From NCBI GenBank assembly GCA_001770855.1, contig MESE01000038.1, forward strand, positions 73,734 through 137,733: a DNA stretch of 64,000 nt, given 5' to 3'. A program made the translations under genes and the position numbers. Numbering within the stretch: the stretch's first letter is position 1; each line of letters opens with the position of its first letter. This document shows positions 1-8,995 of the stretch, piece by piece. Source of the stretch: Burkholderiales bacterium RIFCSPLOWO2_02_FULL_57_36 (GTDB lineage Bacteria; Pseudomonadota; Gammaproteobacteria; Burkholderiales; Burkholderiaceae_D). Below the pieces are notes generated by a model that was not told the DNA's origin, made no database searches, and saw only the letters and a list, made by a program, of their open reading frames with translations.

Positions 1-37
1 TTTAATAGATATGCGAGCCCGGCCGCTTTAACTATTT

Positions 38-544
38 TTATAACGCGATAGCGTAGGCGAGGAACATCAGGCTGCCAACTCCGAGCACTGCCCGGATGAC
101 ATGCGAGGCTTCCCAACGGTTACGATAGCGTTTCCAGAGATTTTCATCCATGCCTTGCCCCTTCTCAGTGGAGGCGCTGCCCGATTCAAAAAAGACCGCG
201 CCGGTCCCTTTCAAATTTTTATTTTGAAGCCAGAATTTATTCGTTGGATGGGTAAGTATCCAATAAGTAGCGTGTAGTGCGGCCAGGGCGATAAAACTTG
301 CAAGTGTCCATTTGAACGACGGGTTGTCTATCGGAATGAAATAGAGCAGCCCCGCCAAGGCGAGCAAGCCCAAGACTTCGGCAAAGCCGCCGACAGTAAA
401 ACCAGGATAATAAATTTCCTGTACCGTCAGATAATCCTTCTTTTCCAAGCGCAATTTACCCGGCAGTTCGAGCGCGTGAGCCAAGGCTAAGGCCATTGAA
501 ATTGAAACTAGCAGGATGCAAAGTAATTTGAGTCCCAATAACAT
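38..544 (-). CDS. DUF1772-like small integral membrane protein
   Basis: A 168-residue protein with about four hydrophobic segments (roughly residues 3-25, 45-70, 80-98 and 148-166). The stretch LTHPTNKFWL followed later by NRWEASHVIRA resembles the loop and last helix of DUF1772 (anthrone-oxygenase-like) membrane proteins. The start is supported by AAGGATA about eight bases upstream. No neighbour gives a functional clue. The family match is from memory of its W-E-x2-H-x2-R pattern, and the enzymatic role is unknown. Confidence 0.65.
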   Translation of the reverse strand: MLLGLKLLCILLVSISMALALAHALELPGKLRLEKKDYLTVQEIYYPGFTVGGFAEVLGLLALAGLLYFIPIDNPSFKWTLASFIALAALHATYWILTHPTNKFWLQNKNLKGTGAVFFESGSASTEKGQGMDENLWKRYRNRWEASHVIRAVLGVGSLMFLAYAIAL

Positions 545-1057
545 TGAATATCCTTATGCGCCTTCCCGTTCCGGGCAATCGGCCAGAAACAAAATAGTTT
601 GATTGGCAAAACGTAGACATTTGACGATCGGGTATCTCAGTCCGTTACAATTTGAAAACTGACAATGCACCCAACGAAAGTGTCTGTCAATTTAGAGGAA
701 GCCCAATTGCGAAGCACTACACTAGGATCCAAAAGGCCATTGCTTCCAATAACATGTGGCATTAAATGCAGAGGCTGGATCTGATATAGCTCAATGAGTT
801 TCAGGTTATTTTCTTTGCTATGCTTTCATAGGGCAGCAAGCTGTGGCATCTTGTAATTGCCTGCTTAGATTGATTTTATTTTCTGTTGAGATTAGAAAGA
901 CCTCCTGTAAGGAACGTAGCCGACTTGGCTTTCGTTTATTTGGAAATCTTCCAGCAGTTGAATCAAAACTGCGAATCATCCACTCAGCTGGCACCCGGCT
1001 AATGTTTTAGATCTTGTCTGAAACTTTAGGAGCCTTATCGGTTTTCCGGAGAGTCCG
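545..1057. other. Intergenic region, nothing recognised
   Basis: About 510 bases, relatively A+T-rich, between two genes pointing away from each other. Promoters for both are expected here. I see no convincing coding frame, RNA gene or repeat; the reverse-strand open frame that reaches into the next gene lacks protein-like composition. Confidence 0.4.
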
Positions 1058-1891
1058 ATGCCCGACCAGCTGACCGAACAGCCTGCCAAGCGCACCCCTG
1101 GGAGAATAGCGCGAGGCCGGCCTGCGGCAGCCGCCCCAGAGTCCCACCCAATCGACAGATATCTCCTTTTTGCATTTGGGGTAATTTTCCTATCCGTATT
1201 GCTATGGCTTGTGTTCCGAGAGGAGCAACTTAACGAAGATAAAGCCAAACTGGTCCATTTGGTTTCGTCCCTTGCTGCTGCGGGCGTGGGAGCAGCCCTT
1301 CCGGGCTGGCTTAACATCGAGTACAAGAATTTTGTCCGGGCAGGTGGAGCTCTCGGCCTCTTTGTGCTCGTCTTTACCTATCAACCAGAGCGTGCAGTCA
1401 ACCAAAACATATGGCCCCCATCGGACGCGGGAAAAGCCGTAGAAAGCCATCTTGAAGCCATTGACAAGAGTGCGTATGCGAGTGCGTATAAGAGGCTTGC
1501 ACCAGAAGCGATTAAGCGATTTTCCAAAGATGATTTTTTACTCACTTTTGCCAACTACCGCGCGCCGTTAGGAGAGGTCGAATCCCGACAGCTCGGAGGA
1601 ATACAGGGAATAGCGATGCTGCCTGACGGCACAAAAGGTCCTTTTAAGGTTTACTCCTACATCACAAAATTCGAGTCAGGCAAGACTATGAATGAAGTTG
1701 TATGGGCAATGACGGTTTCAAATAGAGAGTGGCGTGTTATTTTTCACAACATCTTTCCATGCCCTGGGAACGAGTGTAGTTTTCCCTTGGAAAACAAGCC
1801 ATCACTGCCTAACGTACCATTAGAAACCCCTGCTAATGCGCCTCCCGTTAAGGAATCGGTTACAAACCAGAACGGCAGTAAAAAGGAATAA
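1058..1891 (+). CDS. Membrane-anchored protein of unknown function
   Basis: 277 residues. A basic, Pro/Ala-rich N-terminus (1-30) is followed by a hydrophobic helix at about 33-52 and weaker hydrophobic stretches near 65-82 and 93-108. The C-terminal part (about 125-245) is soluble and resembles DUF4019-type domains: an Ala-rich helix, a KRLAPEAIKRFSKDDF stretch, then strands ending in NREWRVIFHN. GGAGAG lies just upstream of the ATG. The tail (245-277) is Pro/Asn-rich and probably disordered. The DUF4019 suggestion is tentative; no function is proposed. Confidence 0.6.
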   Translation: MPDQLTEQPAKRTPGRIARGRPAAAAPESHPIDRYLLFAFGVIFLSVLLWLVFREEQLNEDKAKLVHLVSSLAAAGVGAALPGWLNIEYKNFVRAGGALGLFVLVFTYQPERAVNQNIWPPSDAGKAVESHLEAIDKSAYASAYKRLAPEAIKRFSKDDFLLTFANYRAPLGEVESRQLGGIQGIAMLPDGTKGPFKVYSYITKFESGKTMNEVVWAMTVSNREWRVIFHNIFPCPGNECSFPLENKPSLPNVPLETPANAPPVKESVTNQNGSKKE

Positions 1892-2037
1892 TACTTTTTA
1901 AGAATAGCAACTGATAGCCATCCGATAGCGCGTCCTTTGCCTGCAAGTCCTGTTGGCCCAGTTAGGCGGACAAGGTGCTAGGTTATATAGAGAAAATTTC
2001 TATTTAAATCCACTTATGCGGCATATAAGGAGGGAAT

Positions 2038-2562
2038 GTGAATATACCCGTCATCCGAGCCGTAAGGCTCTCCGGCCTCTTGTTCGCATGGTCAATCTGG
2101 TATCTCCCCCTGAATTCGCTCGCTCAGCAGCAGTTGAGCCAGGGACCGTTGCCCGGGGTAGGGCAGGTGCCCGAGTACCTCATGCCGGGCACCGGCCAGG
2201 GCTTCGCCGGGCTTGCCACGTTCTACATGGGCAAACCGGTGATCTTCTACGACAATATTTGGGTTCAGAGGATGGGCGGCACCGGGTCCCCAGGGTTTCG
2301 ATTCCTGCGCGCCCATGAGTACGCGCATCATGCGCGCGGGCACTGGCTGATGAGGCTCAACTCGCTGCCGCAGATGTGGCCTGTCCTCGGGTACCACGAA
2401 GAACTCGACGCGGACTGTGCGGCGGTGCGTTATCTGAAGCAGATCGGCGACATGGACGCAGTCCAAGCGGGGTTCCAGATCTACCCGCTGATGCTGCCTC
2501 AGCAGGATGCGGGAGGGCGGCCTGGCGCTGTTACCCGTATCAACAACATGAACCTGTGTTAA
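2038..2562 (+). CDS. Secreted HExxH-motif (putative metalloprotease) protein
   Basis: 174 residues with a GTG start behind a strong AAGGAGGG ribosome site. An N-terminal hydrophobic segment (about 8-28) ending near SLAQQQ looks like a signal peptide. His93-Glu94-Tyr-Ala-His97 is a HExxH zinc site, and E-E-L-D-A-D at about 121-126 could supply the third ligand, as in gluzincin-like peptidases. It is far shorter than M48 or M4 enzymes, so it may be a minimal peptidase domain. Activity is inferred from the motif only. Confidence 0.6.
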   Translation: MNIPVIRAVRLSGLLFAWSIWYLPLNSLAQQQLSQGPLPGVGQVPEYLMPGTGQGFAGLATFYMGKPVIFYDNIWVQRMGGTGSPGFRFLRAHEYAHHARGHWLMRLNSLPQMWPVLGYHEELDADCAAVRYLKQIGDMDAVQAGFQIYPLMLPQQDAGGRPGAVTRINNMNLC

Positions 2563-2576
2563 GGAAACGAGATACC

Positions 2577-2617
2577 GTCTTTTGCCTCCAATATAAAATC
2601 AAAAGGCAAGACCTAGT
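2577..2617. repeat. Hairpin repeat, copy A (TTTTGCCT / AGGCAA family)
   Basis: A short inverted repeat, TTTTGCCTC ... AAAAGGCAAGA, directly after the HExxH gene. It closely matches a second copy near 10494-10532 in sequence and spacing. It resembles REP-type intergenic hairpins. Confidence 0.55.
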
Positions 2618-2757
2618 CCTAATCACGATGTGCAGAGAGACACTGTGCACCAGATGCTGGATAGCCCGTTCTACCACCCCGTGATCGAAGAAGGCCTACG
2701 TACCCTTCGCATGCCAGTCCACACGCTTCCTACGCCAGCGTAGGCCGCATTCCTTCC

Positions 2758-3657
2758 TTAATTCAGCGATGGATTAGCCCGCAACCGCTCTATGGCCAAA
2801 TCAAGAAAAGCCCGCACGCGCTGGGGCGCGTTGCGACCTTCCCGGTGCACCACGTGCACAGGCAATGGCGCTGATTCAAATTCGGCCAGTACGGTCTGCA
2901 ACCGGCCGTCGCGCAAGTGTTCTGCCACTTGATACGACAACAAGCGCGTGAGTCCCATCCCTCCCACTGCCGCAGCCATTGCGGAGTCGTTCGTGGTGGT
3001 GATGAGGCGGGGCTGCAGTTTGATGCTGCGAAGCTCGCCGTTTTCCATCAAGCGCCATTCCGGCGTGGGCGTCACGCCGCTCGCGGAAACAATGCTGTGC
3101 GCGTGCAAGTCATCCGGTTTGAGCGGTATGCCGTTCTTTTTCAAATAACCGGGCGCAGCACAAATCACCCGGCGTACCTGGCCGACACGGATCGCTTGCA
3201 TGGTCGAATCCGGTAACTCGCCAATCCGCACCGCGACATCCACGCCTTCATCGAGCAGATTGACGACACGGTCCAGGAATAGGCAAGACGCGCTCACCTC
3301 CGGGTAGCGCGTCAGGTACTCCGTGACGATGGGCGTGACGTTCAATCCCCCAAAGAGCACCGGCGCCGTGACGGTCAGGCGGCCACGGGGTGCTGAATGC
3401 ATGCCGCCAACCGACTCATCGGCCTCCACCAGTTCGGACAGGATGCGCCGGCAGTCCTGCGCGTAGCGCTCTCCCGCATCCGTGACGCGCACGGTCCGTG
3501 TAGTGCGTGTAAGCAATCGCAAACCCAAGTGGGTTTCCAACTCATTGATGGCCCGTGTAACAGCGGGCGGAGACATGCTGAGTTTGCGCGCGGCGCCGGC
3601 GAAGCCGTTGGCATCGACCACGGCGACAAAGACATTGATCAGGTGAAATTTGTCCAA
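2758..3657 (-). CDS. LysR-family transcriptional regulator
   Basis: 299 residues, the usual LysR length. The N-terminal winged helix-turn-helix spans about 1-60 (GFAGAARKLSMSPPAVTRAI is the recognition region), followed by the linker and a periplasmic-binding-fold effector domain (about 90-295). It is divergent from the AhpD-like gene at 3796, with 138 bases between, the classical arrangement for a LysR protein controlling the adjacent operon and itself. The effector is unknown; the partner operon suggests a redox or electrophile signal. Confidence 0.9.
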   Translation of the reverse strand: MDKFHLINVFVAVVDANGFAGAARKLSMSPPAVTRAINELETHLGLRLLTRTTRTVRVTDAGERYAQDCRRILSELVEADESVGGMHSAPRGRLTVTAPVLFGGLNVTPIVTEYLTRYPEVSASCLFLDRVVNLLDEGVDVAVRIGELPDSTMQAIRVGQVRRVICAAPGYLKKNGIPLKPDDLHAHSIVSASGVTPTPEWRLMENGELRSIKLQPRLITTTNDSAMAAAVGGMGLTRLLSYQVAEHLRDGRLQTVLAEFESAPLPVHVVHREGRNAPQRVRAFLDLAIERLRANPSLN

Positions 3658-3795
3658 AATGTTCCGATAAATGGAATGGTGAATTGATTCTAAAGGTGAT
3701 TCTCTATCCTCGTTGGATTAAATACAGTGCATCCATTCGCTGATACCACAGCGAAGACAAGCGCCAAACCACCTTAACCCTTGAAGGAAATCACC

Positions 3796-4344
3796 ATGTC
3801 CCGTATCACTATCCCAACCGACGACAACACCGTTGAAGCATCCAAGCCCCTGTTGGTGGCCGTTCACAAACAACTGGGCGTGATGCCCAACCTGATGAAG
3901 CTGGTGGGTCACAGCCCTGCCGCGCTGGAAGGTTATTTGTCCTTGAACGGCGCGCTGGGCAAAGGCAAGCTCAATGTCCAACTGCGCGAACGCATTGCCT
4001 TGACCATTGCCGAATACAACGGTTGCGACTACTGCCTGTCTGCCCACGACTACCTGGGCCGCAACGTCGCCAAGCTCAGCACCCCCGAGCTCGAAACAGC
4101 ACGCGATGGCCGTTCGGAAGATGCCAACACGCAAGCCGCGCTGCAGTTTGCGCTGCGCGTAGCGCAAACCCGTGGCCGCGTGAATGACGCCGACATCGCC
4201 AAGCTGCGTCTGGCCGGTTTCGATGAAGCGAGCATTGTTGAGATCGTTGCCAATGTGGCGGTGAACGTGTTGACCAATTACATCAACAACGTCGCCCTGA
4301 CCGACATCGATTTCCCGGTGGTGCAGGCCAAATTGGCTGCTTAA
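3796..4344 (+). CDS. Carboxymuconolactone decarboxylase / AhpD-like alkylhydroperoxidase family protein
   Basis: 182 residues. The motif Cys77-x2-Cys80-x3-His84 (GCDYCLSAH) is the AhpD redox and proton-relay signature, so a thiol peroxidase-like reaction is more likely than a lactone decarboxylase. I chose the ATG at 3796 over the upstream in-frame TTG because GAAGGA lies about eight bases before it. It is the first gene of a co-directional group with the CZB, DUF1348 and PNPOx-like genes and is divergent from the LysR gene. Confidence 0.88.
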   Translation: MSRITIPTDDNTVEASKPLLVAVHKQLGVMPNLMKLVGHSPAALEGYLSLNGALGKGKLNVQLRERIALTIAEYNGCDYCLSAHDYLGRNVAKLSTPELETARDGRSEDANTQAALQFALRVAQTRGRVNDADIAKLRLAGFDEASIVEIVANVAVNVLTNYINNVALTDIDFPVVQAKLAA

Positions 4345-4349
4345 CGAAA

Positions 4350-4377
4350 CAGGGCTGCCGGCAACCTGGCAGCCCTG
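4350..4377 (+). promoter_or_regulatory. Intercistronic stem-loop after the AhpD-like gene
   Basis: A perfect 10-bp stem (CAGGGCTGCC / GGCAGCCCTG) with an 8-base loop directly after the stop codon. There is no T-tract, so a full intrinsic terminator is unlikely. It may protect the 3' end of the first message or attenuate expression of the downstream genes. Confidence 0.55.
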
Positions 4378-4413
4378 CCGCTCATCTTCCACCGCCTGAA
4401 AACTGGAGCCGCC

Positions 4414-4788
4414 ATGAATCTCGATAACGCCATTCAGACACACGCCCTTTGGAAAGTAAAACTTCGCTCCGCTATAGCCAAGCACGAGCAACTGGATCTG
4501 ATCTCCCTGTCGCGCGACGACTGCTGCGAATTGGGGCAATGGCTCCATGGTGAGGGCAAGTCCAGTTACGGCAGGCTCGCCTCGCATGCCGACTGTGTCC
4601 ACAAGCATTTGGCGTTCCATGGCGAAGTCGCCAAAGTCGCCAAAGCGGTGAACGCCCGACAATTTGATGTAGCAGAGCGCATGCTCAACGGCGGTACCTC
4701 TTACGCGAATGCGTCCAGCGCACTCGGCGTATCGTTCCTGCAGTTGCGTAAGGAAGCAGGCATTTATATGCACACCCATATGGAGTAA
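4414..4788 (+). CDS. Stand-alone CZB (chemoreceptor zinc-binding) domain protein
   Basis: 124 residues, almost all of them one CZB domain. The zinc ligands are visible: His10 in HALW, Cys38 in the CELGQWL motif, and His65/His69 in the HLAFH motif. CZB domains usually sit on chemoreceptors or diguanylate cyclases and sense zinc or, through the Zn-Cys site, hypochlorous acid. Here the domain stands alone in an operon with an AhpD-like peroxidase, which favours an oxidant-sensing role (inference). The next gene starts two bases after its stop. Confidence 0.85.
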   Translation: MNLDNAIQTHALWKVKLRSAIAKHEQLDLISLSRDDCCELGQWLHGEGKSSYGRLASHADCVHKHLAFHGEVAKVAKAVNARQFDVAERMLNGGTSYANASSALGVSFLQLRKEAGIYMHTHME

Positions 4789-4790
4789 CC

Positions 4791-5285
4791 ATGAACGCCA
4801 CCGCAGAAACGCCATCCCAACTTTCACGTCCGCCACTACCGCCGTTTACGCTGGAATCCGCCACGCAAAAGGTGCGGATGGCCGAAGACGCCTGGAACTC
4901 CCGCGATCCGGCGCGCGTTGCGCTGGCCTATACGCCGATGAGCCAATGGCGCAACCGCTCGGAATTCCTGACGGGCCGCGCGGCCATCGAGGCGTTTCTG
5001 ACTTCCAAATGGCGCCGTGAGCAGGACTATCGGCTGGTCAAGGAATTGTGGTCATTCCATGGAAACCGTATCGCCGTGCGGTTCTGTTACGAGTGGCACG
5101 ACCACGGCGGCGAATGGTTCAGAAGCTACGGCAACGAGAATTGGGAGTTTGATGAAAACGGCCTGATGCAATTGCGCCTGGCCAGCATCAACGACTTGCC
5201 GATAGACGGTACGGAGCGGAAGTTCTTGTGGCCCATCGGGCGGCGGCCGGACGACTACGCCTCGCTCAGTGAGATGGGGCTTTAG
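4791..5285 (+). CDS. DUF1348 / NTF2-like family protein
   Basis: 164 residues matching the DUF1348 branch of the NTF2-like fold: an early [17 protein letters not shown] helix, then [13 protein letters not shown] and a RFCYEWHD strand, with a conserved [10 protein letters not shown] ending. The ribosome site GGAG lies inside the end of the CZB gene, so the two are translationally close. The NTF2 fold often forms small ligand-binding or enzyme pockets; the substrate is unknown. Confidence 0.8.
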   Translation: MNATAETPSQLSRPPLPPFTLESATQKVRMAEDAWNSRDPARVALAYTPMSQWRNRSEFLTGRAAIEAFLTSKWRREQDYRLVKELWSFHGNRIAVRFCYEWHDHGGEWFRSYGNENWEFDENGLMQLRLASINDLPIDGTERKFLWPIGRRPDDYASLSEMGL

Positions 5286-5302
5286 CCCATGAAAGGCGCG
5301 CC

Positions 5303-5920
5303 ATGAAAGACAACTTTCCCCACTCCAGCGATGTCGCCTTTACCCCCGCGGTCAAAGCCATTCAGGCACGCCGCGGCTCGCGTAATAGTTACGCGCGCAT
5401 GGAGCAAAACGGGTCTTGGGAAACGGTGATTACGCCCGAGCTGGAAGACTTCATTGCCGCGCAGACCAGTTTCTACATGGCTACGGCCAACGCGGATGGG
5501 CAGCCTTATATCCAGCACCGTGGCGGTCCGGCCGGATTTTTACGCGTGCTGGACGAATGCACGCTTGCCTTTGTGGACTATGCCGGAAACAAGCAATACA
5601 TCTCAATTGGTAATTTGTCGGAGAACCCAAAGGCGCATTTGTTCCTGATGGACTATGAGCATCTCCAACGTATCAAAATCTGGGGCGAAGCCAAAGTCGT
5701 TGAAGGGGATGCGCCGTTGCTAGCCCGGTTGATGCCTTCAGGCTACCAGGCCAAACCCGAACACGTGATTGTCTTCACGGTGACGGCTTGGGATGCCAAT
5801 TGTCCGCAGCACATTCCGGTGCGTTTTGATGCAGCCAGGGTGAAAGACGCACTGGACCGACGCGATGCGCGCATTCGCGAATTGGAAGCGCAATTGGAAT
5901 TATTTAAAGGCAAGCCATGA
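5303..5920 (+). CDS. Pyridoxamine 5'-phosphate oxidase-like flavin-binding protein
   Basis: 205 residues with a split-barrel FMN-binding fold. The core runs about 45-150: FYMATANADGQPYIQHRGG, then LAFVDYAGNKQY and NPKAHLFLMD. It belongs to the broad PNPOx-like group rather than PdxH, because the PdxH C-terminal signature is absent. It ends with a charged helix (RDARIRELEAQLELFKG). It is the last gene of the LysR-associated run, 17 bases after the DUF1348 gene. The role may be flavin-dependent reduction or detoxification. Confidence 0.8.
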   Translation: MKDNFPHSSDVAFTPAVKAIQARRGSRNSYARMEQNGSWETVITPELEDFIAAQTSFYMATANADGQPYIQHRGGPAGFLRVLDECTLAFVDYAGNKQYISIGNLSENPKAHLFLMDYEHLQRIKIWGEAKVVEGDAPLLARLMPSGYQAKPEHVIVFTVTAWDANCPQHIPVRFDAARVKDALDRRDARIRELEAQLELFKGKP

Positions 5921-6046
5921 TGTCAGCTGTGCCGGATTGCACTACACCTCAATAGCGTGCGCCAAACTCGCAAACCGCCGCGGTGATAAGATCGTCGCGT
6001 ACGTCACAAGCACGTAGCCGCCTATCATTCCACCAAGGAGACACAA

Positions 6047-7198
6047 TTGAATTCCGACACACAAAAAACCGCACTGCAACTTCGTACGCTCGTAAAAAAG
6101 AGCGGTGAGCTTGAGCTGTCACTTGTCAGCATGCCCATCCCGACGCCTGCAGCCAACGAAGTGCTGGTGCGCATCGAAGCCGCACCGATCAATCCGTCCG
6201 ATATCGGTCTGCTGTTTGGCGCGGCCGACATGAGCACTGCAACGGTTGCCGAAACCGCCAACGGCCCGGTCGTCACCGTACGCATCCCCGACAAGGCAAT
6301 GAAAAGCATGGCGGCCCGGCTGGATATGTCCATGGCCGCAGGTAACGAAGGCGCCGGCGTCGTGGTGGGCGCCGGTGCATCCGACTCGGCGCAGCAGTTG
6401 ATGGGCAAGACCATCGCGGTGCTGGGCGGTGCGATGTATTCGCAGTACCGTTGCGTGCCGGTGGATCAGTGTCTGCTTCTGCCGCCGGGCACGACGCCGG
6501 CCGAAGGCGCATCCTGCTTCGTCAATCCATTGACCGCGCTGGGCATGGTCGAGACCATGCGCACCGAAGGGCACAAGGCGCTGGTGCACACGGCCGCCGC
6601 ATCCAACCTTGGCCAGATGCTGAACCGGATTTGCCTGAAGGACCAGATCGACCTGGTCAATATCGTGCGGTCGAAGGAACAGGAAGATCTGCTGCGCAAG
6701 GAGGGTGCGAAGTACGTCTGCAATTCGAGTTCGGATAACTTCCTGCCGGAACTGACCGACGCATTGGTGGCGACGGGCGCGACCATCGCCTTCGATGCCA
6801 TCGGCGGCGGCAGGCTTGCCGGACAGATCCTGAGCTGCATGGAAGCGGCGGCCAACAGAACCGCCAAGGAATACAGCCGCTATGGTTCGACAACATTCAA
6901 GCAGGTCTACATCTACGGCGGCCTGGACACGCGTCCGACGGAGTTGGTCCGCGATTTCGGCATGACATGGGGCATGGGCGGCTGGCTGTTGTTTCCATTC
7001 CTGCAGAAGGCCGGACCCGCAACGGTGGCCCGGCTCAAGCAACGTGTCGCCGCCGAATTGAAAACAACCTTCGCCAGCCATTACACGAAAGAGGTGTCGC
7101 TCGCCGAGGCGCTGACGCTGGATGCGATTGCAGTCTATGGCAAGCGCAGCACCGGAGAAAAGTACCTGATCAACCCATCCAAGGGAATGGCCGAGTGA
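6047..7198 (+). CDS. Zinc-free MDR superfamily (quinone oxidoreductase-like) dehydrogenase
   Basis: 383 residues with a TTG start placed six bases after AAGGAG. The N-terminal GroES-like part includes VLVRIEAAPINPSDIGLLFG, typical of MDR enzymes. The Rossmann part begins near 183 (ALVHTAAASNLGQ), and the cofactor loop departs from the usual GxGxxG. Zinc ligands of alcohol dehydrogenases are not present, which fits the quinone-reductase or enoyl-reductase branch. The enzyme would reduce an activated double bond or quinone with NAD(P)H. A strong terminator follows. Confidence 0.85.
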   Translation: MNSDTQKTALQLRTLVKKSGELELSLVSMPIPTPAANEVLVRIEAAPINPSDIGLLFGAADMSTATVAETANGPVVTVRIPDKAMKSMAARLDMSMAAGNEGAGVVVGAGASDSAQQLMGKTIAVLGGAMYSQYRCVPVDQCLLLPPGTTPAEGASCFVNPLTALGMVETMRTEGHKALVHTAAASNLGQMLNRICLKDQIDLVNIVRSKEQEDLLRKEGAKYVCNSSSDNFLPELTDALVATGATIAFDAIGGGRLAGQILSCMEAAANRTAKEYSRYGSTTFKQVYIYGGLDTRPTELVRDFGMTWGMGGWLLFPFLQKAGPATVARLKQRVAAELKTTFASHYTKEVSLAEALTLDAIAVYGKRSTGEKYLINPSKGMAE

Positions 7199-7277
7199 CG
7201 ACGAAGCGAAGCTGAGGGGCGGGCCCTGCTTTTGTCCTCTGACACTACGGACGATGGCTCGGGCGCAAAACCGATGC

Positions 7278-7334
7278 AATCAAAGAGGCCAGGCGCATAT
7301 TTTCTAATGCGATCCTGGCCTCTTTGATTTTGAT
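7278..7334 (+). terminator. Intrinsic terminator after the MDR gene
   Basis: A 16-bp perfect inverted repeat (AATCAAAGAGGCCAGG and its complement) with an inner CGCAT/ATGCG extension, ending in TTTGATTTTG. It lies about 80 bases after the MDR stop codon. The A-rich left flank means it could work in both directions. Confidence 0.8.
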
Positions 7335-7625
7335 AACCCTGTCGACAAGGCGCCAGTGAGCATCGGCAGGCATGACGGTTGCGGAACCTCGAAAATGCAC
7401 TACCGAAGAAAACGATCATGGACACGTCGTGGGCATGCGAGGCGCCGCTGCAAATTTTTTCTCCATGTGGCAGTTGGCGCAATCGATGTCTTTGCGTCAA
7501 TATCACCAAAACCACAGTCACATGCTTTGCTATTTCAACGTTGAAACGTATGATGGGTTCCGATGTGTTTTTTTGATGCGCGCGGTAAGTAACCGGGACT
7601 TCCGGCGATAGTGAGGACGAACGAT
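7335..7625. other. Intergenic region, nothing recognised
   Basis: About 290 bases between the terminator and the diguanylate cyclase. Short open frames here are not protein-like. The promoter of the cyclase gene is expected in this stretch, but I cannot point to clear boxes. Confidence 0.35.
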
Positions 7626-8735
7626 ATGGCTCGATTGGCGCTGGAAGATGTCGAGAAGGTAAATCGCGTGACGCTACGAATGATGAAGCTTAATCTCATC
7701 AGTCAATTGCTAAACTCGGCCATCCTGTTTGTGCTGTTTTTTATCGGGGAGGTTGACGGTATCGTGCCCATCGCGTACACGGCGGCCGCGGCCACGCCGA
7801 TTTCCATTTTCTTCTTGTTAATCAAAACCGGGTTGAACAGGAATTTTCGCGATCCGGGCATGGCGATGCCGCAAATTCTGCTGGGAGCGGTGATGTTGCT
7901 CGGACTCCTTGTAGCGATGCCCGAAATCGGGATCATGCTGATTGCGCAGTTGTTTACGTTTTATCTCGGCGGCGTGTTGGCCTTGCGTCTGGATCAGTTC
8001 ATTTTCATATGGGTGGCCGGCGCCGCTGCGCTGGCAGTGTCACTGTATTACGTCGGCGACCAGATCGGTTTTCCGCATTCGACGATATTGAGCAAGGCGC
8101 TTCTGTGGGTGTTCCTGGTGTCGGTGTTGGGATATTTGAGTTATGTGGCCGGCGCCATCAGCAATTTAAGGCTCAAGGTTTCCGAGAAAAACAAGAAACT
8201 GGCCGAGGCACTGAAAACGGTCGAAGCGTTGGCACGACATGACACGCTCACAGGCGCGATGAACCGGCGCGCATTGATGGAATGCCTGGAATCGATGATC
8301 CAGAGCGTGAAGCGAAAGCCTTTTCCTTTCTCCATCGCATTCGTTGATCTTGACCACTTCAAGCAAGTGAATGATAGCTGCGGACACGTCTTGGGAGACG
8401 ATGTGCTGAAGATCTTTGCAAGCATTCTTCAGGAAAGCGTGCGCGCCACGGACAGGATTGCCCGATATGGCGGCGACGAGTTCGTTGTTGTATTGGTGGA
8501 TACGGCCGAAGACGGTGCCAGCATCGTGCTTGAACGTGTGCGCGACAACGTCGCACGCTACGATTGGAAGGCTCTGGGGATTGATCTCAACCTTTCCACG
8601 TCGATCGGGATCGCGTCGTTTCAACCAGGCGACTCGATAGAGAAAACGCTTGCGCGGGCGGATGACGCGCTTTACGCCGCAAAATCCGCAGGGAGAAATT
8701 GTGTCCGCGTAGCGCCGACATTGGCGAGTGCATGA
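7626..8735 (+). CDS. Membrane-bound diguanylate cyclase (GGDEF domain)
   Basis: 369 residues. About six membrane helices fill residues 20-180, then a short coiled segment (KVSEKNKKLAEALKTVEAL) leads into a GGDEF domain (about 205-360). The active site is an intact GGDEF, and the inhibitory RxxD site (RATD) stands five residues before it, so it should make c-di-GMP and be feedback-inhibited. I prefer the ATG at 7626, preceded by GAGGA, over the GTG 15 bases upstream. The input domain is an unclassified membrane bundle, so the signal is unknown. Confidence 0.9.
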   Translation: MARLALEDVEKVNRVTLRMMKLNLISQLLNSAILFVLFFIGEVDGIVPIAYTAAAATPISIFFLLIKTGLNRNFRDPGMAMPQILLGAVMLLGLLVAMPEIGIMLIAQLFTFYLGGVLALRLDQFIFIWVAGAAALAVSLYYVGDQIGFPHSTILSKALLWVFLVSVLGYLSYVAGAISNLRLKVSEKNKKLAEALKTVEALARHDTLTGAMNRRALMECLESMIQSVKRKPFPFSIAFVDLDHFKQVNDSCGHVLGDDVLKIFASILQESVRATDRIARYGGDEFVVVLVDTAEDGASIVLERVRDNVARYDWKALGIDLNLSTSIGIASFQPGDSIEKTLARADDALYAAKSAGRNCVRVAPTLASA

Positions 8736-8995
8736 CGTCATGCGAGGGGCAATCTTCCGCGTTGCGAGAGTAGCACGGGACAATCAATAGGGGCGGACCC
8801 TGCAAGAACCCCGCCAAGACGGTATCCTGACAACCAAGGCGATGAAGAACGCAGGCCGCGTCACTGTCTGCAATGCGCCGCATCAGCATCTGTTCGCACC
8901 CATGCATCCGGCCGCATCCAACTGTTTACTCAGGCCTGCCGGATGCCCTCAGCGGATCGATCCACATTTACTGCACCGAGCAAAGTGAGCACAAC

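Noticed and set aside
3718-4836. Reverse-strand 372-codon frame across the AhpD-like and CZB genes
   Set aside because: It overlaps two genes with clear metal and redox motifs and shows no recognisable domain.
7356-7611. Small Cys/Arg-rich frames upstream of the first diguanylate cyclase
   Set aside because: Three overlapping short frames of equal weakness with no motif; treated as intergenic.
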